Notes: a model not told the origin generated them from the letters alone. 21,390 nucleotides of DNA from CAZGMJ01 sp964526785 (GCA_964526785.1 CAZGMJ010000083.1:1-21390); one strand, 5' to 3'; shown: positions 8,302 through 17,369, counted from the stretch's first letter. Numbers and translations: made by a program.

Positions 8302-8919
8302 TCACAGAGCCTTTGCCAGGTCCGATTCCAGACTCTGGAGAATCCGGACCAGACACGCATCCATCGCCGCAACCACCCCGTCTGGATCGCCGCCCTCGAT
8401 TCTGTGTGAAACCTCGTAGGTCTCGCCAAAGACCACTTCGGGCGCATCGTCGGAGGTCATATCCAGCACGAAAATGCGCATCTTCAAAACCGCTTCCGGT
8501 GCGGCACGATCGCGAAAATCGCCGTACAGCGCGATAACATTCGCTTCCAGCACGTGCGTCGGCTCGGTGTAACTGCCGCCCTCGACCACCCTCTTGAAAA
8601 GCTTGCTCTCCGCCATCCAGTGGCGCACTTTGTCCGCGATCATCACCTCGGGCGAGGCCAGAAACTCATTATAAAAATCCGTGTCATACCGGAGCGGCCC
8701 TGTGCGGTACACCAGCCCCCTCCCGCTGAACGCCGAATCGATTGTGAAATGCCGCACCTCCAGCACCTTTTCCGTGCCGTCGGCCAGGGGTTGACCTTGT
8801 CGCTCCGCCCGCAGGATATAGTGCTTCTTGTTATACGGCTCCTGGGGCGCGCACCCGGTGCTCGCGGCGATGCAAAACGCCAGCAATGCTGTCAGTCCCG
8901 CTTGTTGGACTCGGCTCAT
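8302..8919 (-). CDS. ABC-type transport auxiliary lipoprotein, PqiC-like
   Basis: A 205-residue lipoprotein. A signal peptide of about 22 residues ends in the lipobox STGC with lipidated Cys 23. The mature part (YILRAERQG, LEVRHFTID, YDTDFYNEFLASPEVMIADKVRHWM) matches the pattern of the ABC-transport auxiliary (PqiC/YmbA) family, in which a short strand, an R-x-Y-T/F-Y-NEF element and a paired L-E-A-x-V segment recur. PqiC is an outer-membrane lipoprotein that caps the PqiB MCE needle in E. coli. The start codon overlaps the stop of the MCE gene by four bases (ATGA at 8916-8919), which implies coupled synthesis. Last gene before the terminator. The family call rests on motif memory. Confidence 0.8.
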   Translation of the reverse strand: MSRVQQAGLTALLAFCIAASTGCAPQEPYNKKHYILRAERQGQPLADGTEKVLEVRHFTIDSAFSGRGLVYRTGPLRYDTDFYNEFLASPEVMIADKVRHWMAESKLFKRVVEGGSYTEPTHVLEANVIALYGDFRDRAAPEAVLKMRIFVLDMTSDDAPEVVFGETYEVSHRIEGGDPDGVVAAMDACLVRILQSLESDLAKAL

Positions 8920-9995
8920 TCGAACGCCTCCGATCTCTCCGGCGGCGGACTGCGCAGCAATCCGGCCGGATGTTTCTTAATGGTCTCCGTCAAGTCCTTC
9001 AGGTTCTCCGAAATCTGCCTGAAGTTCGAGATGATCAGGTCGATCTCCGGCTTCTCGGTCAGAACGATCTTGTCGATCCGCCCCAGCGTCCGGTTCAGTT
9101 TCACCAGAATCTCCGCCAGATTCGCCTCATCGATTTTGCCGTCCTTCGGCAGCAATAGTCCCTGCAAATGCTGATTCGTCTGACGTGCATCCGCCAGCAA
9201 ACCGGTCGCCTGCTCGCTCACCGCCGCCACGTTCGCATCCGCGATAGCCCGATCGGCCGAGGCCAATACCCGCTGAACGGCCGCATTGATCGCCCTGGTA
9301 TCCACCGCCGCAACCTTCTCTCTGGTCTCGGCCAGCAGTTCCCGCACCTCCCCGCTTACCTCTGCAACGTTCGCGTCCGCCAGCGTCTGATCCACCGACG
9401 CGAATAACTGCTCCACCGACTTGAGCGTCGAATCCAGATCGATTTCCTGAAGCTTGCCGAGAATCTTGTCCACCGATTGTTTCAGCGTCGTCAACTCGCT
9501 CGGCGCCGATGGGATGAATGGATATTGTGGCTCCCACGAAAAACCGGGCGGCTCGAACCGATTGGGATCCAGATACGTCCCCTCAAGATACGCCTGGCCC
9601 GTAACGATATTCGAGGCCAGTCGAAATCGCAGGCCTCGATCCGGCGTGTCCTCCTGATGCAGAAAGCCGTTTTGCTCCGACAGTCCCGGCAAATGCTCGC
9701 CGAGAACGGAAAATACGACCCGTACGAAACGACCGGCCCCCAGCGTCCGCTCCGATTCTTCAGGCAAATCGTACACCTCCGCAGCAAACCCGATGTCCTC
9801 CACCTGCCCGATACGCACGCCCCGAAGCTCCACGGGCGAACCAATGCTCAACCCGCTCACCGACTCATCGATGTACGTCTCGAACAACACCTTTTCCTGA
9901 GCCAGGAATCCCGCCCCCAGAAACACTACCGCCGCAACTCCCATCGCCGCCGAGACTATCACAAACAAGCCTATTTTGAAGTAGTTCGCTTTCAT
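8916..9995 (-). CDS. mlaD: MlaD-like MCE-domain lipid transport protein
   Basis: A 359-residue MCE protein, the substrate-carrying periplasmic part of an ABC lipid transporter. An N-terminal membrane anchor (residues 7-31) is followed by one MCE domain (about 35-145) with the typical GLSIGSPVELRGVRIGQVEDIGF pattern and a Y-LEGTYLD end. The C-terminal half (about 165-345) is predicted coiled coil. It contains an imperfect duplication with a 46-residue period (about 185-230 and 231-276), sharing ASxDxxxADANVAxVS. E. coli MlaD is only 183 residues, so this extended helical region resembles longer MCE proteins such as those that form tubes or bridges. The gene follows the ATPase gene by 6 nt and overlaps the lipoprotein gene by 4 nt. 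Confidence 0.9.
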   Translation of the reverse strand: MKANYFKIGLFVIVSAAMGVAAVVFLGAGFLAQEKVLFETYIDESVSGLSIGSPVELRGVRIGQVEDIGFAAEVYDLPEESERTLGAGRFVRVVFSVLGEHLPGLSEQNGFLHQEDTPDRGLRFRLASNIVTGQAYLEGTYLDPNRFEPPGFSWEPQYPFIPSAPSELTTLKQSVDKILGKLQEIDLDSTLKSVEQLFASVDQTLADANVAEVSGEVRELLAETREKVAAVDTRAINAAVQRVLASADRAIADANVAAVSEQATGLLADARQTNQHLQGLLLPKDGKIDEANLAEILVKLNRTLGRIDKIVLTEKPEIDLIISNFRQISENLKDLTETIKKHPAGLLRSPPPERSEAFE

Positions 9996-10001
9996 AACGT
10001 G

Positions 10002-10829
10002 CTATCCATTATCGTTACCGTTGTTGCCCGCGCCGGTTCTTTCCGCAGACTCCGCCGCCTCGCCGGCGTCCGGCGCCCGCCGGTTGAAAAACCGCTGCAC
10101 CCACGCATTGCCGCTCTTGTCCCTCAGCTCCTCGGGCTTGCCCTCGGCAATAATCGTCTTACTGTCTTTGTCCAGCATGATCACCCGATCCGCCACCGTA
10201 TAAATGCTCGGAAGTTCATGGCTCACGATAACGAACGTCATATGCAAATGCCGCGAGAGCTTGAGAATCAACTCATCCACCTGCGCCGAAGTGATCGGAT
10301 CCAGTCCCGCCGAAGGCTCATCCAGAAACAGGATCTTCGGATCCAGCGCCATCGCCCGAGCAATCGCCGCCCGCTTCCGCATTCCCCCGCTCAACTCCGC
10401 AGGCATCTTGTATTCCGATCCCTCCAGACCCACAACCTTGAGCTTCATCCGCACAATTCGCTCCATTGCCGCATCCGGCAAGTCCGTGAACTCCGAAAGC
10501 ACCAGACAAATATTTTCCATTAGATTCATCGAGCCGAACAACGCTCCGCTCTGGTACATCACCCCGATCCTTCTGAGTATCTCCAGACGCTCGGAGCCTT
10601 CGGCGTTCACCATGTCCATGCCGTCGATTGTAACGCTGCCCGCCGCGGGCCGGCGCAGTCCGATCATGTGCTTGAGCAGCGTGCTCTTTCCACAGCCCGA
10701 ACCTCCCAGAATCACGAAGACCTCGGCCGTGCGCACCTCGAAGCTTACGTCACGCAGCACTACGGCGTCCCCGTAGGCCGCTTCGAGGCCTTCAACGCGA
10801 ATTACAGCTTCGTTATTCGTCTCGACCAT
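10002..10829 (-). CDS. mlaF: MlaF-like ABC transporter ATPase
   Basis: A 275-residue nucleotide-binding subunit that powers the MCE/MlaE lipid transporter on the cytoplasmic face. Walker A GGSGCGKST (42-50), Q-loop Q93 in YQSGALF, signature LSGGM (146-150) followed by RKRAAIARA, Walker B ILFLDE (166-171), D-loop and switch His 204 are all present. The YQSGALF and SGGMRKRAAIARA segments are characteristic of the MlaF branch. The C-terminus ends in a short Asn/Gly-rich tail. It starts 7 nt after the permease stop and lies 6 nt before the MCE gene. The direction of transport (import or export of phospholipid) cannot be read from sequence. Confidence 0.93.
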   Translation of the reverse strand: MVETNNEAVIRVEGLEAAYGDAVVLRDVSFEVRTAEVFVILGGSGCGKSTLLKHMIGLRRPAAGSVTIDGMDMVNAEGSERLEILRRIGVMYQSGALFGSMNLMENICLVLSEFTDLPDAAMERIVRMKLKVVGLEGSEYKMPAELSGGMRKRAAIARAMALDPKILFLDEPSAGLDPITSAQVDELILKLSRHLHMTFVIVSHELPSIYTVADRVIMLDKDSKTIIAEGKPEELRDKSGNAWVQRFFNRRAPDAGEAAESAERTGAGNNGNDNG

Positions 10830-10836
10830 GAGCCGT

Positions 10837-12006
10837 TCAAATCCCCAGAAAGTAATACACTACCGCAAACACGCCGTCCGTGACAACGATGGCCACGATA
10901 CCGCTGACGACCGCCCGCGTGGCCGAATCGCCGACCGCGCTGGCGCCGCCGCCCGTGCGCAACCCCTTCAGACAACCGATACCCGCAATAAGCGCACCGA
11001 AGACCAGCGTCTTGACCAGTCCGCCCGTCAGATCCGTCAGATCGGCCGCACCGTATATCTGGTTGACAACCATCGCAGGCGCAAATCGAAGCGAGACCAT
11101 CACCACGCCGCAGCCCAGCAGGCCGAACAGATTATTAAACATCGTCAGTAGCGGAATTACCAGTACCGCCGCCACCAGCCGCGGAAACACAAGAAATCGC
11201 ACCGGATCGATGCCCATCGTGGTCAGCGCATCGATCTCTTCGTTTACCTTCATCGTGCCAAGCTCTGCTGCGAACGCCGACCCGCTCCGGCTGGCCAGGA
11301 TGAAGGCCGTTATCAAAGGCCCCAATTCGCGAAAGAGCGAAATCGTCACCAAATCCGCGACGTACACCTCGGCGCCGAATTTCCCCATCGCGATCGACCC
11401 CTGAAACGCCAGAATCAGTCCGATCAGAAAGCCCATCAAAGCGGTAATGCCCACTGCATCGGCACCCGTCTTCTCCGCAACCACCAGCATGTCCCTCCAT
11501 CGAAAGCGGCCCGGATGAATGAAGAATCCGAAGAACTTCCAGAATACCTCGCCGCCAAAGCTGATGTCCGAATAGATGTTGCTCAGCACACGGCTCGTCG
11601 CTTCCCCGACCCCCGAAACAATGCCGCCGACCATGCCGCGACCGCGCCGCCGCTCGCCGGGCGAACCCACGTCGAACAACTGCATCAGGTCCGCAAGGTC
11701 TTCCGACAAACCGCTTATCGCAAACTCGCCGCCGTGCTCCTCCTGACGCCCGCGCAGTTCCTGCAGCAAAGCCATTCCCGCCGCATCGCAACTCTCCAGA
11801 CCGTCTGCATCAATCTCCAGACGTGAAGGCCTCGCCTTGCCGACCTTTTGCACTACGCGCCGCCACCGCGCACTGACATCCCCGACATCCAGCCTGCCTC
11901 GAAGAACCAGACGCACCGTCCCCCCATCGCTCTTCTCAAAATCTATAGAAGCACTGTCGTCAGTTGCCACAGGTTCACCCCATCCTGCCGGTACATTCGC
12001 CGCCAA
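10837..12006 (-). CDS. mlaE: STAS-MlaE fusion permease of the MCE lipid transporter
   Basis: A 389-residue fusion. Residues about 21-112 form a STAS domain (the role of MlaB in E. coli), and about 125-389 form an MlaE permease with several membrane segments. The MlaE hallmark SRSGSAFAAELGTMKVNEEIDAL begins at 239. In E. coli MlaB is a separate small protein that stabilises MlaF; here it is covalently attached. The usual Ser/Thr of the STAS loop (D-S/T-x-G) is replaced: CDAAG at 73-77. No ATG is available at the 5' end; the longest frame starts with TTG at 12006, and a GTG at 11970 (residue 13) is an alternative. The gene begins 25 nt after the MipA stop. Confidence 0.9.
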   Translation of the reverse strand: MAANVPAGWGEPVATDDSASIDFEKSDGGTVRLVLRGRLDVGDVSARWRRVVQKVGKARPSRLEIDADGLESCDAAGMALLQELRGRQEEHGGEFAISGLSEDLADLMQLFDVGSPGERRRGRGMVGGIVSGVGEATSRVLSNIYSDISFGGEVFWKFFGFFIHPGRFRWRDMLVVAEKTGADAVGITALMGFLIGLILAFQGSIAMGKFGAEVYVADLVTISLFRELGPLITAFILASRSGSAFAAELGTMKVNEEIDALTTMGIDPVRFLVFPRLVAAVLVIPLLTMFNNLFGLLGCGVVMVSLRFAPAMVVNQIYGAADLTDLTGGLVKTLVFGALIAGIGCLKGLRTGGGASAVGDSATRAVVSGIVAIVVTDGVFAVVYYFLGI

Positions 12007-12031
12007 TCGGCCGACTACCGCGTGATCTCCG

Positions 12032-12793
12032 TCAGAACTGGTACATCACGCCCGCCATGAACTGAATCTGGTAATCATCATCCACAATCGGACTGTCGCT
12101 GATTTCGTCGTCCAGCCACTCATATCGCACCAGCCCGATCGCGGACCATTGCTTGTTGATGCGGTACATCACGTTGAGAAACGCCGTCGGACTCCAGGCC
12201 TCGCCCACCGAATACGCCGGCCGCACCGCCGTCGCTTCGTCCGGCCGCACCCCGTAGTAGTAGTCCGCCAGATTGTGGCTGTGCCAGATCGCGCCCGCCG
12301 CCGGAGTCAGACTCCACTTGCCCATCGTAAATCGCTTGCCGTAGCTGACCGATATCTCCTGCCCGTCGTGCCGCCCCAGCATATCGCTGACAAACGAAAC
12401 ATTCGTCACCCCCCAGCCGTCCGCATACGACAGTTCCACGCCGCCGTCCAGCGTCATCTGCCTGTCGTCCATGCCGCGCAGGAAACTGCTGTCGCTGTCG
12501 TCGTATCCGTCGAATCGCACCTGTCCCACGACATCCAGCGAAAGCCCGCCCTTTTTAAAGAGATGGTACCCCAGCGCACGTCCCTTGAAGAAGAAATCCT
12601 TGCTCTCATAATACACCATGGGAATAGGCATGACTCTCGTGTCATCTTTCTTGTAGATGCTGTTGCGATAGATCACTCCCACACCCGCATTCGTCGTTGA
12701 TGTTGGTCGCTCCTGCCCCCATGTGCTCGATACCAGTGCAAACAGAAGTGCGCCAACGACCCACTGCGTTCTCCAATGTCTCTCTACATGCAT
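12032..12793 (-). CDS. MipA/OmpV-family outer-membrane protein
   Basis: A 253-residue secreted protein with a signal peptide (hydrophobic core 11-24, likely cleavage near STWG-Q). The mature part has alternating amphipathic strands, GVGVIYRNSIYK and PMVYYESKDFFFKG near its start, and ends in QFMAGVMYQF with a terminal Phe, as outer-membrane barrels do. The sequence pattern is that of MipA/OmpV scaffolding and porin-like proteins. A good Shine-Dalgarno (GAGGAG, 7 nt before the ATG) is visible. It is the first gene of the MCE block, 25 nt ahead of the permease, which suggests it is part of the same envelope lipid system. Its exact function is unknown. Confidence 0.82.
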   Translation of the reverse strand: MHVERHWRTQWVVGALLFALVSSTWGQERPTSTTNAGVGVIYRNSIYKKDDTRVMPIPMVYYESKDFFFKGRALGYHLFKKGGLSLDVVGQVRFDGYDDSDSSFLRGMDDRQMTLDGGVELSYADGWGVTNVSFVSDMLGRHDGQEISVSYGKRFTMGKWSLTPAAGAIWHSHNLADYYYGVRPDEATAVRPAYSVGEAWSPTAFLNVMYRINKQWSAIGLVRYEWLDDEISDSPIVDDDYQIQFMAGVMYQF

Positions 12794-12948
12794 TTTCGAA
12801 CTCCTCTAAACAATCAAATCGAATCCCGACAGCCGTAAACACGCCGGCAACCCCGCCCAAACAGGGCCGCTTCGCCGCACGATGGACGTACAGCCTGCCG
12901 CCGCCCATCCTAATACGACTCCGCGTCAAATACCAGCGGTTTGTGCAC
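12794..12948 (-). other. Gap between the RND permease gene and mipA
   Basis: These 155 nt have no clear terminator for the efflux operon and no convincing promoter for mipA. A TTGACG is seen on the minus strand (within 12925-12935), but no -10 box lies at the right distance. Only short GCCC/GGGC and GCCG/CGGC dyads occur, without T-tracts. Read-through transcription from the efflux genes is therefore plausible. Confidence 0.45.
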
Positions 12949-15900
12949 TTATGTGGGGTTTTCCGCTACAGGAAGTGAGGTTACAACAGACCTGGCTCCC
13001 AGCAGCCATCGCCGCAGGTCTTCCAGCACCATATACAGACACGGAACCAGCACGAGCGTAACCGTCGTGGAAAACAGAATCCCGTACCCCAGCGAAATGG
13101 CCATCGGGATCATGAACCGCGCCTGGCGGGAGGTCTCGAAAATCATGGGTGTCAAGCCGCCGAACGTGGTCATGGTCGTCAGTATGATCGGCTGAAAACG
13201 CCGGATCCCCGCGTTGTGGATCGCCTCGAAAGCGCCGCAATCACCCCGCCGCAGTCGGTTCGCATAGTCGATCAGCACCAGCGAATCGTTGACCACCACG
13301 CCCGAAAGCGCAACAATCCCCATCATGCTCATCAGGCTGAGCGAATATCCCATCAGAATGTGCCCCAGAACCGCTCCGACAATGCCGAACGGAATGGCCA
13401 CCATGACGATCAACGGCTGGAAATAACTCCTGAAGGGGATCGCAAGCAGCGCATAAATGCAGAACAAAGCAAAAAGCAGGCCCGTGAAGAGACTCGACGT
13501 GCTCTCCCGCATGTCCTGCTGGCGGCCCTCCCATCCGTACGACAGGCCCGGAAAATCCCTCGCCAGTTGCGGCAGCAGCTCCGCCCTGAGAATCCGCTCC
13601 ATCTGGCTCGTCTGTGAAATCGGCTCGACGTTGGCCGTAACCGTCACCGTCCGCCGTGCATTGCGCCGGTTAATCACGGTATACGACCTGCCCACTTCCA
13701 CGTCGGCTATCTGCGCCACAGGCACGTACGTCCCGTGCGGAGTCTGAATCAGCAGTTTCTCCAGATCGTACTGATGAATCCGCTGCTCTCGCGGCAAACG
13801 CACCTTGACCCGCACTTCATTTCGCCCGCGCTGCTGGCGAACCGCCTCAGCGCCGTAAAAAGCATATCGCAGCCGCCGGGCCAACGTCCGCTGCGTGAAT
13901 CCCAGACTGTGGCCTTCTTTGGTGAGACTGAAGTCCAGTTGCCGCTTGCCGGGCGTATAACCGTCGTCAATGTCCTTGACGTTTGGAAAATCCTCCAGCC
14001 GCTCGGCCAGCGCCGAACTCGCCCGATCCAGAACGTCGATATCGCGATGGCTCAATTCGACCGTCAGCGCCGCCCCGGACCCCGGACCGCCCCGGTCCGC
14101 CTCGAACAGCAGGCTCTCCAGCCCCGTGATCTGTCCGACATCTTCGCGCCACAGACGCGTCAGTTGCGTTGTGCTGATCGGCCGCGTCTTGCTGTCGGTC
14201 AAATAGAGCACAACCTCGACCTCGTTCTCTTCGATCAATGCAAACGTGCCCTCGACAAGCTGCCCGCCGCCGTTGGCCGCGATAACTCTCTCCGCCGCTC
14301 CGAGCAGCCGGTCGCGGATCTGTTCAGCCTTCGACAGCGGTGAGCCGTATGGCAGCGTCGCCGTCACGACCGATACGTCCGACTCCACGCGCGGCATCAT
14401 GATTATTCCGATGCGCCCGCTGCGCACGTAACCTACCACCAGGATCAGCGCCGCTATCCCCGCAGCAATCGTGATCCGCCGAAAACGCAGACAGATATCG
14501 AGAAACCTCGCGTATACATGACTGATGAACCAGTTCAGCGCAGAACTGACCCCGTGCTGGGCCATACCGAGAAGCCCCACGCGCTTGCCCGACTCCGGCC
14601 GTCCGTGTCCCAGATGGCACGGCAGAATCAACAGTGCCTCGACCCATGAAATAGCAAACACCGTGATGACAACGAACGGTATAACGCGCCATATCTTGCC
14701 CATCACGCCCGGAATGAAACACAGCGGCAGAAACGCGACGATATTCGTCAAAATGCTGAACGTCACCGGAAGCAGCACGTCCTTCGCGCCACGAATTGCC
14801 GCATCCATGAACGTCATCCCGCGCTGTCGATACTCGTAGATGTTCTCGCCCACAACAATCGCATCGTCCACCACGATACCGAGCGCAACGATGAACGCGA
14901 ACATCGAGATCATATTGATCGTCACGTCGAGGCTCGGCAGGAACAGAAAGCAGCCGAGAAAGGAAATCGGAATCCCCATCGTGACCCAGAACGCCAGGCG
15001 AAACTCCAGAAATAACCCCAGCACGACCAGCACCAGCATCAGCCCCAGAAAAGCGTTCTTCAACAGCAGTTCCAGACGCTGCCGGTAGATCTCCGAACGA
15101 TCCCGATTGACCGCCCAGTTCACACCCGGAGGCAGCCCCTTCTCGATCTGCTCCATGGCTTTGCGGGCCGCATCCGAAACGCCGATCGGCGTCTCTTTGC
15201 CCACGCGGTACACCGCCAGACCGATGGCCGGCATCCCGTTGTAGATCGCGTATTGATCGCGCTCTTCGAATGTGTCGCGTATCTCCGCCACATCGCCCAG
15301 CATGATCACCGCACCCTCGGGCGTCGTAATAAGCGGAATCGTTGCGAACTCCTCCGCCCATTGCCGTCGCTCGCTCACCCGCAGCAGAATATCCCCCGCC
15401 TGCGTCTCGACCGTCCCGCCCGGAATCTCCACCGACGTCTGGCTGACCCGCTGAGCCACTTCGTCCAGCGTCATATCGAAGGTCCGCAGTGTGTCCTGAT
15501 CGATCTCAATGGCCACCTCGTACCGCCGCGCACCGCGCAGATCCACCTGCGTAATGTCCGGATACTGCAGCAACTGATCGCGAACCTGTTCGGCCAACTC
15601 GCGCAGCACCCACTCGCTCGTATCACCGTATAACTGTATCTCCAGCACCTGCCTGCGAATCAGCACCAGACTCACCTCGGGCCGCTCCGCATCCTGCGGA
15701 AAAGTCACGATACGGTCTATCTGCTGCTTGATGTCCTGATACACCCGTTGGGAATCGATCCCCTCCTCCAGTTCCGCCCGGACCATGCCCATGCCCTCGG
15801 AAGCGGTGGCACTGATCTCCTTGATTCCGTCCAGACCCCGGATGCTTTCCTCGATCACGAGCACGATGCCCTGCTCGACTTCCTCTGGACTCGACCCCGG

Positions 15901-16092
15901 ATACGCCACCTGGATCGTCACCATGTCCAGGTCGAATTCGGGGAACACCTCCTGCTTGATCTGCAGCGCTACCATAAACCCGCCGACCAGCAAGACCATC
16001 ATCATAAGATTCGGCGTAATGCGATTATGCGCCATCCATGCAATAACGCCTTTATGCACCGAACGGCCGTTGGGACCCCCTGCATCCGTCAT
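12949..16092 (-). CDS. HAE1-type RND efflux permease
   Basis: A 1047-residue inner-membrane proton antiporter of the AcrB/HAE1 superfamily (AcrB is 1049). The first membrane helix is near 27-45, followed by the large porter domain with the PEFDLDMVTIQVAYPGSSPEEVE start. TM4 carries the essential Asp pair (D409-D410 in VVDDAIVVGEN). In the TM10 segment GVVVNDSLVLIDYAN the position of the AcrB Lys 940 is Val 934, while counterparts of R971 (R965) and T978 (T972) are kept. This Lys-less pattern recurs in a large HAE1 subgroup. Substrate cannot be inferred. The start codon overlaps the adaptor stop by ATGA (16089-16092). Expected to work with the adaptor and outer-membrane lipoprotein next to it. 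Confidence 0.95.
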   Translation of the reverse strand: MTDAGGPNGRSVHKGVIAWMAHNRITPNLMMMVLLVGGFMVALQIKQEVFPEFDLDMVTIQVAYPGSSPEEVEQGIVLVIEESIRGLDGIKEISATASEGMGMVRAELEEGIDSQRVYQDIKQQIDRIVTFPQDAERPEVSLVLIRRQVLEIQLYGDTSEWVLRELAEQVRDQLLQYPDITQVDLRGARRYEVAIEIDQDTLRTFDMTLDEVAQRVSQTSVEIPGGTVETQAGDILLRVSERRQWAEEFATIPLITTPEGAVIMLGDVAEIRDTFEERDQYAIYNGMPAIGLAVYRVGKETPIGVSDAARKAMEQIEKGLPPGVNWAVNRDRSEIYRQRLELLLKNAFLGLMLVLVVLGLFLEFRLAFWVTMGIPISFLGCFLFLPSLDVTINMISMFAFIVALGIVVDDAIVVGENIYEYRQRGMTFMDAAIRGAKDVLLPVTFSILTNIVAFLPLCFIPGVMGKIWRVIPFVVITVFAISWVEALLILPCHLGHGRPESGKRVGLLGMAQHGVSSALNWFISHVYARFLDICLRFRRITIAAGIAALILVVGYVRSGRIGIIMMPRVESDVSVVTATLPYGSPLSKAEQIRDRLLGAAERVIAANGGGQLVEGTFALIEENEVEVVLYLTDSKTRPISTTQLTRLWREDVGQITGLESLLFEADRGGPGSGAALTVELSHRDIDVLDRASSALAERLEDFPNVKDIDDGYTPGKRQLDFSLTKEGHSLGFTQRTLARRLRYAFYGAEAVRQQRGRNEVRVKVRLPREQRIHQYDLEKLLIQTPHGTYVPVAQIADVEVGRSYTVINRRNARRTVTVTANVEPISQTSQMERILRAELLPQLARDFPGLSYGWEGRQQDMRESTSSLFTGLLFALFCIYALLAIPFRSYFQPLIVMVAIPFGIVGAVLGHILMGYSLSLMSMMGIVALSGVVVNDSLVLIDYANRLRRGDCGAFEAIHNAGIRRFQPIILTTMTTFGGLTPMIFETSRQARFMIPMAISLGYGILFSTTVTLVLVPCLYMVLEDLRRWLLGARSVVTSLPVAENPT

Positions 16093-17369
16093 GATCTCGG
16101 CCCTCCCCCCCCACTCGGCTCTTCGCCTTCCGCCATCTGCCCGTCACCCGATCCCGCCACCCGCAAAGGCATGCCCTCCACCGGCGCTGCGATATCCGTC
16201 ACCACCAAATGTTCTCCTTCGGCCAGACCCTGCTTGACGTACACATGCTCCGGCCCGCGAAACACGATCTCAACCGGACGAACCTCCAGCCGGCCCTCCT
16301 CATTCATGATCCACACCGTGTCCTTGTCCCGCCGATGCGACCAGTCGATGGCAAATACCGACGACACCGTCCGGCCCTCGATATCGCCCCGAACGTAAGA
16401 ACCCATCAACAATCGCGGCTTGTCCGCATTCTCCGGCCGAACACTGAATGGATCCTCCACAACCACAAGCAGTTGCGCCATCCGGCCCTGCGTCTCCAAC
16501 TCTCCGTACAACCGCGTGACACGCCCTTCTCTCGTACGCCCCGGCCCCCATATCTTGCTGCTGATCGTTACCTGCGAACCGGCCGTATCGGCATCCTGCG
16601 GGATGGTTATCCACTGCAAATCGTCCACCCCCACCTTCAGTTCGATCCACGCCTCGTCCGTCCCGACCAGTGTCACCAACTGAGAATTCGACCCGACGGT
16701 TGCCCCCACATCCACGTGCCGCTCCCGAACGATAGCGTTGAACGGAGCCGTGATCTCGCAGCGCGCCAGATCCAGCTTGGCCTTGCGAAGAGCCGCCTTG
16801 GCCGATTCCAGCGCCGCTCGGGCCGATTCCAACTGCGGCTTGCGCAGCACCAGTTCTTCGTCCACCTCCTCCACCACTTCATCCAGCAGCGCATATTCCT
16901 GTTTCGCCACCGCCTGACTGCCCTCTTCCACTCGCAGGTTCTTGGCCGCCGCAGCTACGTCGCTTTCTCGCTGCTTCACCAGGATCTCGTAGTCCCGCTC
17001 GTCGATTTGCAGGAGCTTCTCGCCCTCGCGCACGAAATGACCGGGAACGACGTGCGGCGAGACTTCGACGATCTTGCCCGACACCTGAGGCTGCAATGTC
17101 ACCCGCTGAGCCGGGATCACCGGACCCATGCCGTCCACCACCGTGCGATGGTCCTCCCGCTCGAGTTCGATCACCTGCACGAGTTTCGCCTGACGCGGCG
17201 GTTTCTTCCGCTGCGCCCGTGGACTGGTATTCATCTGATGCTTGTACGCCAAAAGTGCCACGGCAACAATCGCAGCCGCCACCGACATGCGCACCACGCC
17301 GCGAACCAGCTTGCCCACCCAATAACGCACGCCGCGCTTCTGCTTTTGGGATTCGTTCGAAGTTGTCAT
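16089..17369 (-). CDS. RND periplasmic adaptor (membrane fusion protein)
   Basis: A 426-residue adaptor that links the RND permease to the outer-membrane channel. An uncleaved N-terminal membrane anchor (24-43) follows a basic cytoplasmic start. The two lipoyl half-motifs are at about 90-125 (TLQPQVSGKIVEV) and 203-230 (RCEITAPFNAIVRERHVDVGATVG), joined by a coiled-coil hairpin at about 127-200 rich in Ala/Glu/Leu. The barrel and membrane-proximal domains follow (about 235-400). The C-terminus is a Gly/Ser-rich tail. A membrane anchor rather than a lipobox sets it apart from AcrA. The gene overlaps the upstream and downstream genes by ATGA junctions (17366-17369 and 16089-16092). Confidence 0.93.
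   Translation of the reverse strand: MTTSNESQKQKRGVRYWVGKLVRGVVRMSVAAAIVAVALLAYKHQMNTSPRAQRKKPPRQAKLVQVIELEREDHRTVVDGMGPVIPAQRVTLQPQVSGKIVEVSPHVVPGHFVREGEKLLQIDERDYEILVKQRESDVAAAAKNLRVEEGSQAVAKQEYALLDEVVEEVDEELVLRKPQLESARAALESAKAALRKAKLDLARCEITAPFNAIVRERHVDVGATVGSNSQLVTLVGTDEAWIELKVGVDDLQWITIPQDADTAGSQVTISSKIWGPGRTREGRVTRLYGELETQGRMAQLLVVVEDPFSVRPENADKPRLLMGSYVRGDIEGRTVSSVFAIDWSHRRDKDTVWIMNEEGRLEVRPVEIVFRGPEHVYVKQGLAEGEHLVVTDIAAPVEGMPLRVAGSGDGQMAEGEEPSGGGGPRS

Noticed and set aside
8238..8447. 69-codon minus-strand frame overlapping the lipoprotein gene end
   Set aside because: Mostly out-of-frame reading of the lipoprotein gene, with no ribosome site or motif; the overlapped frame is better supported.
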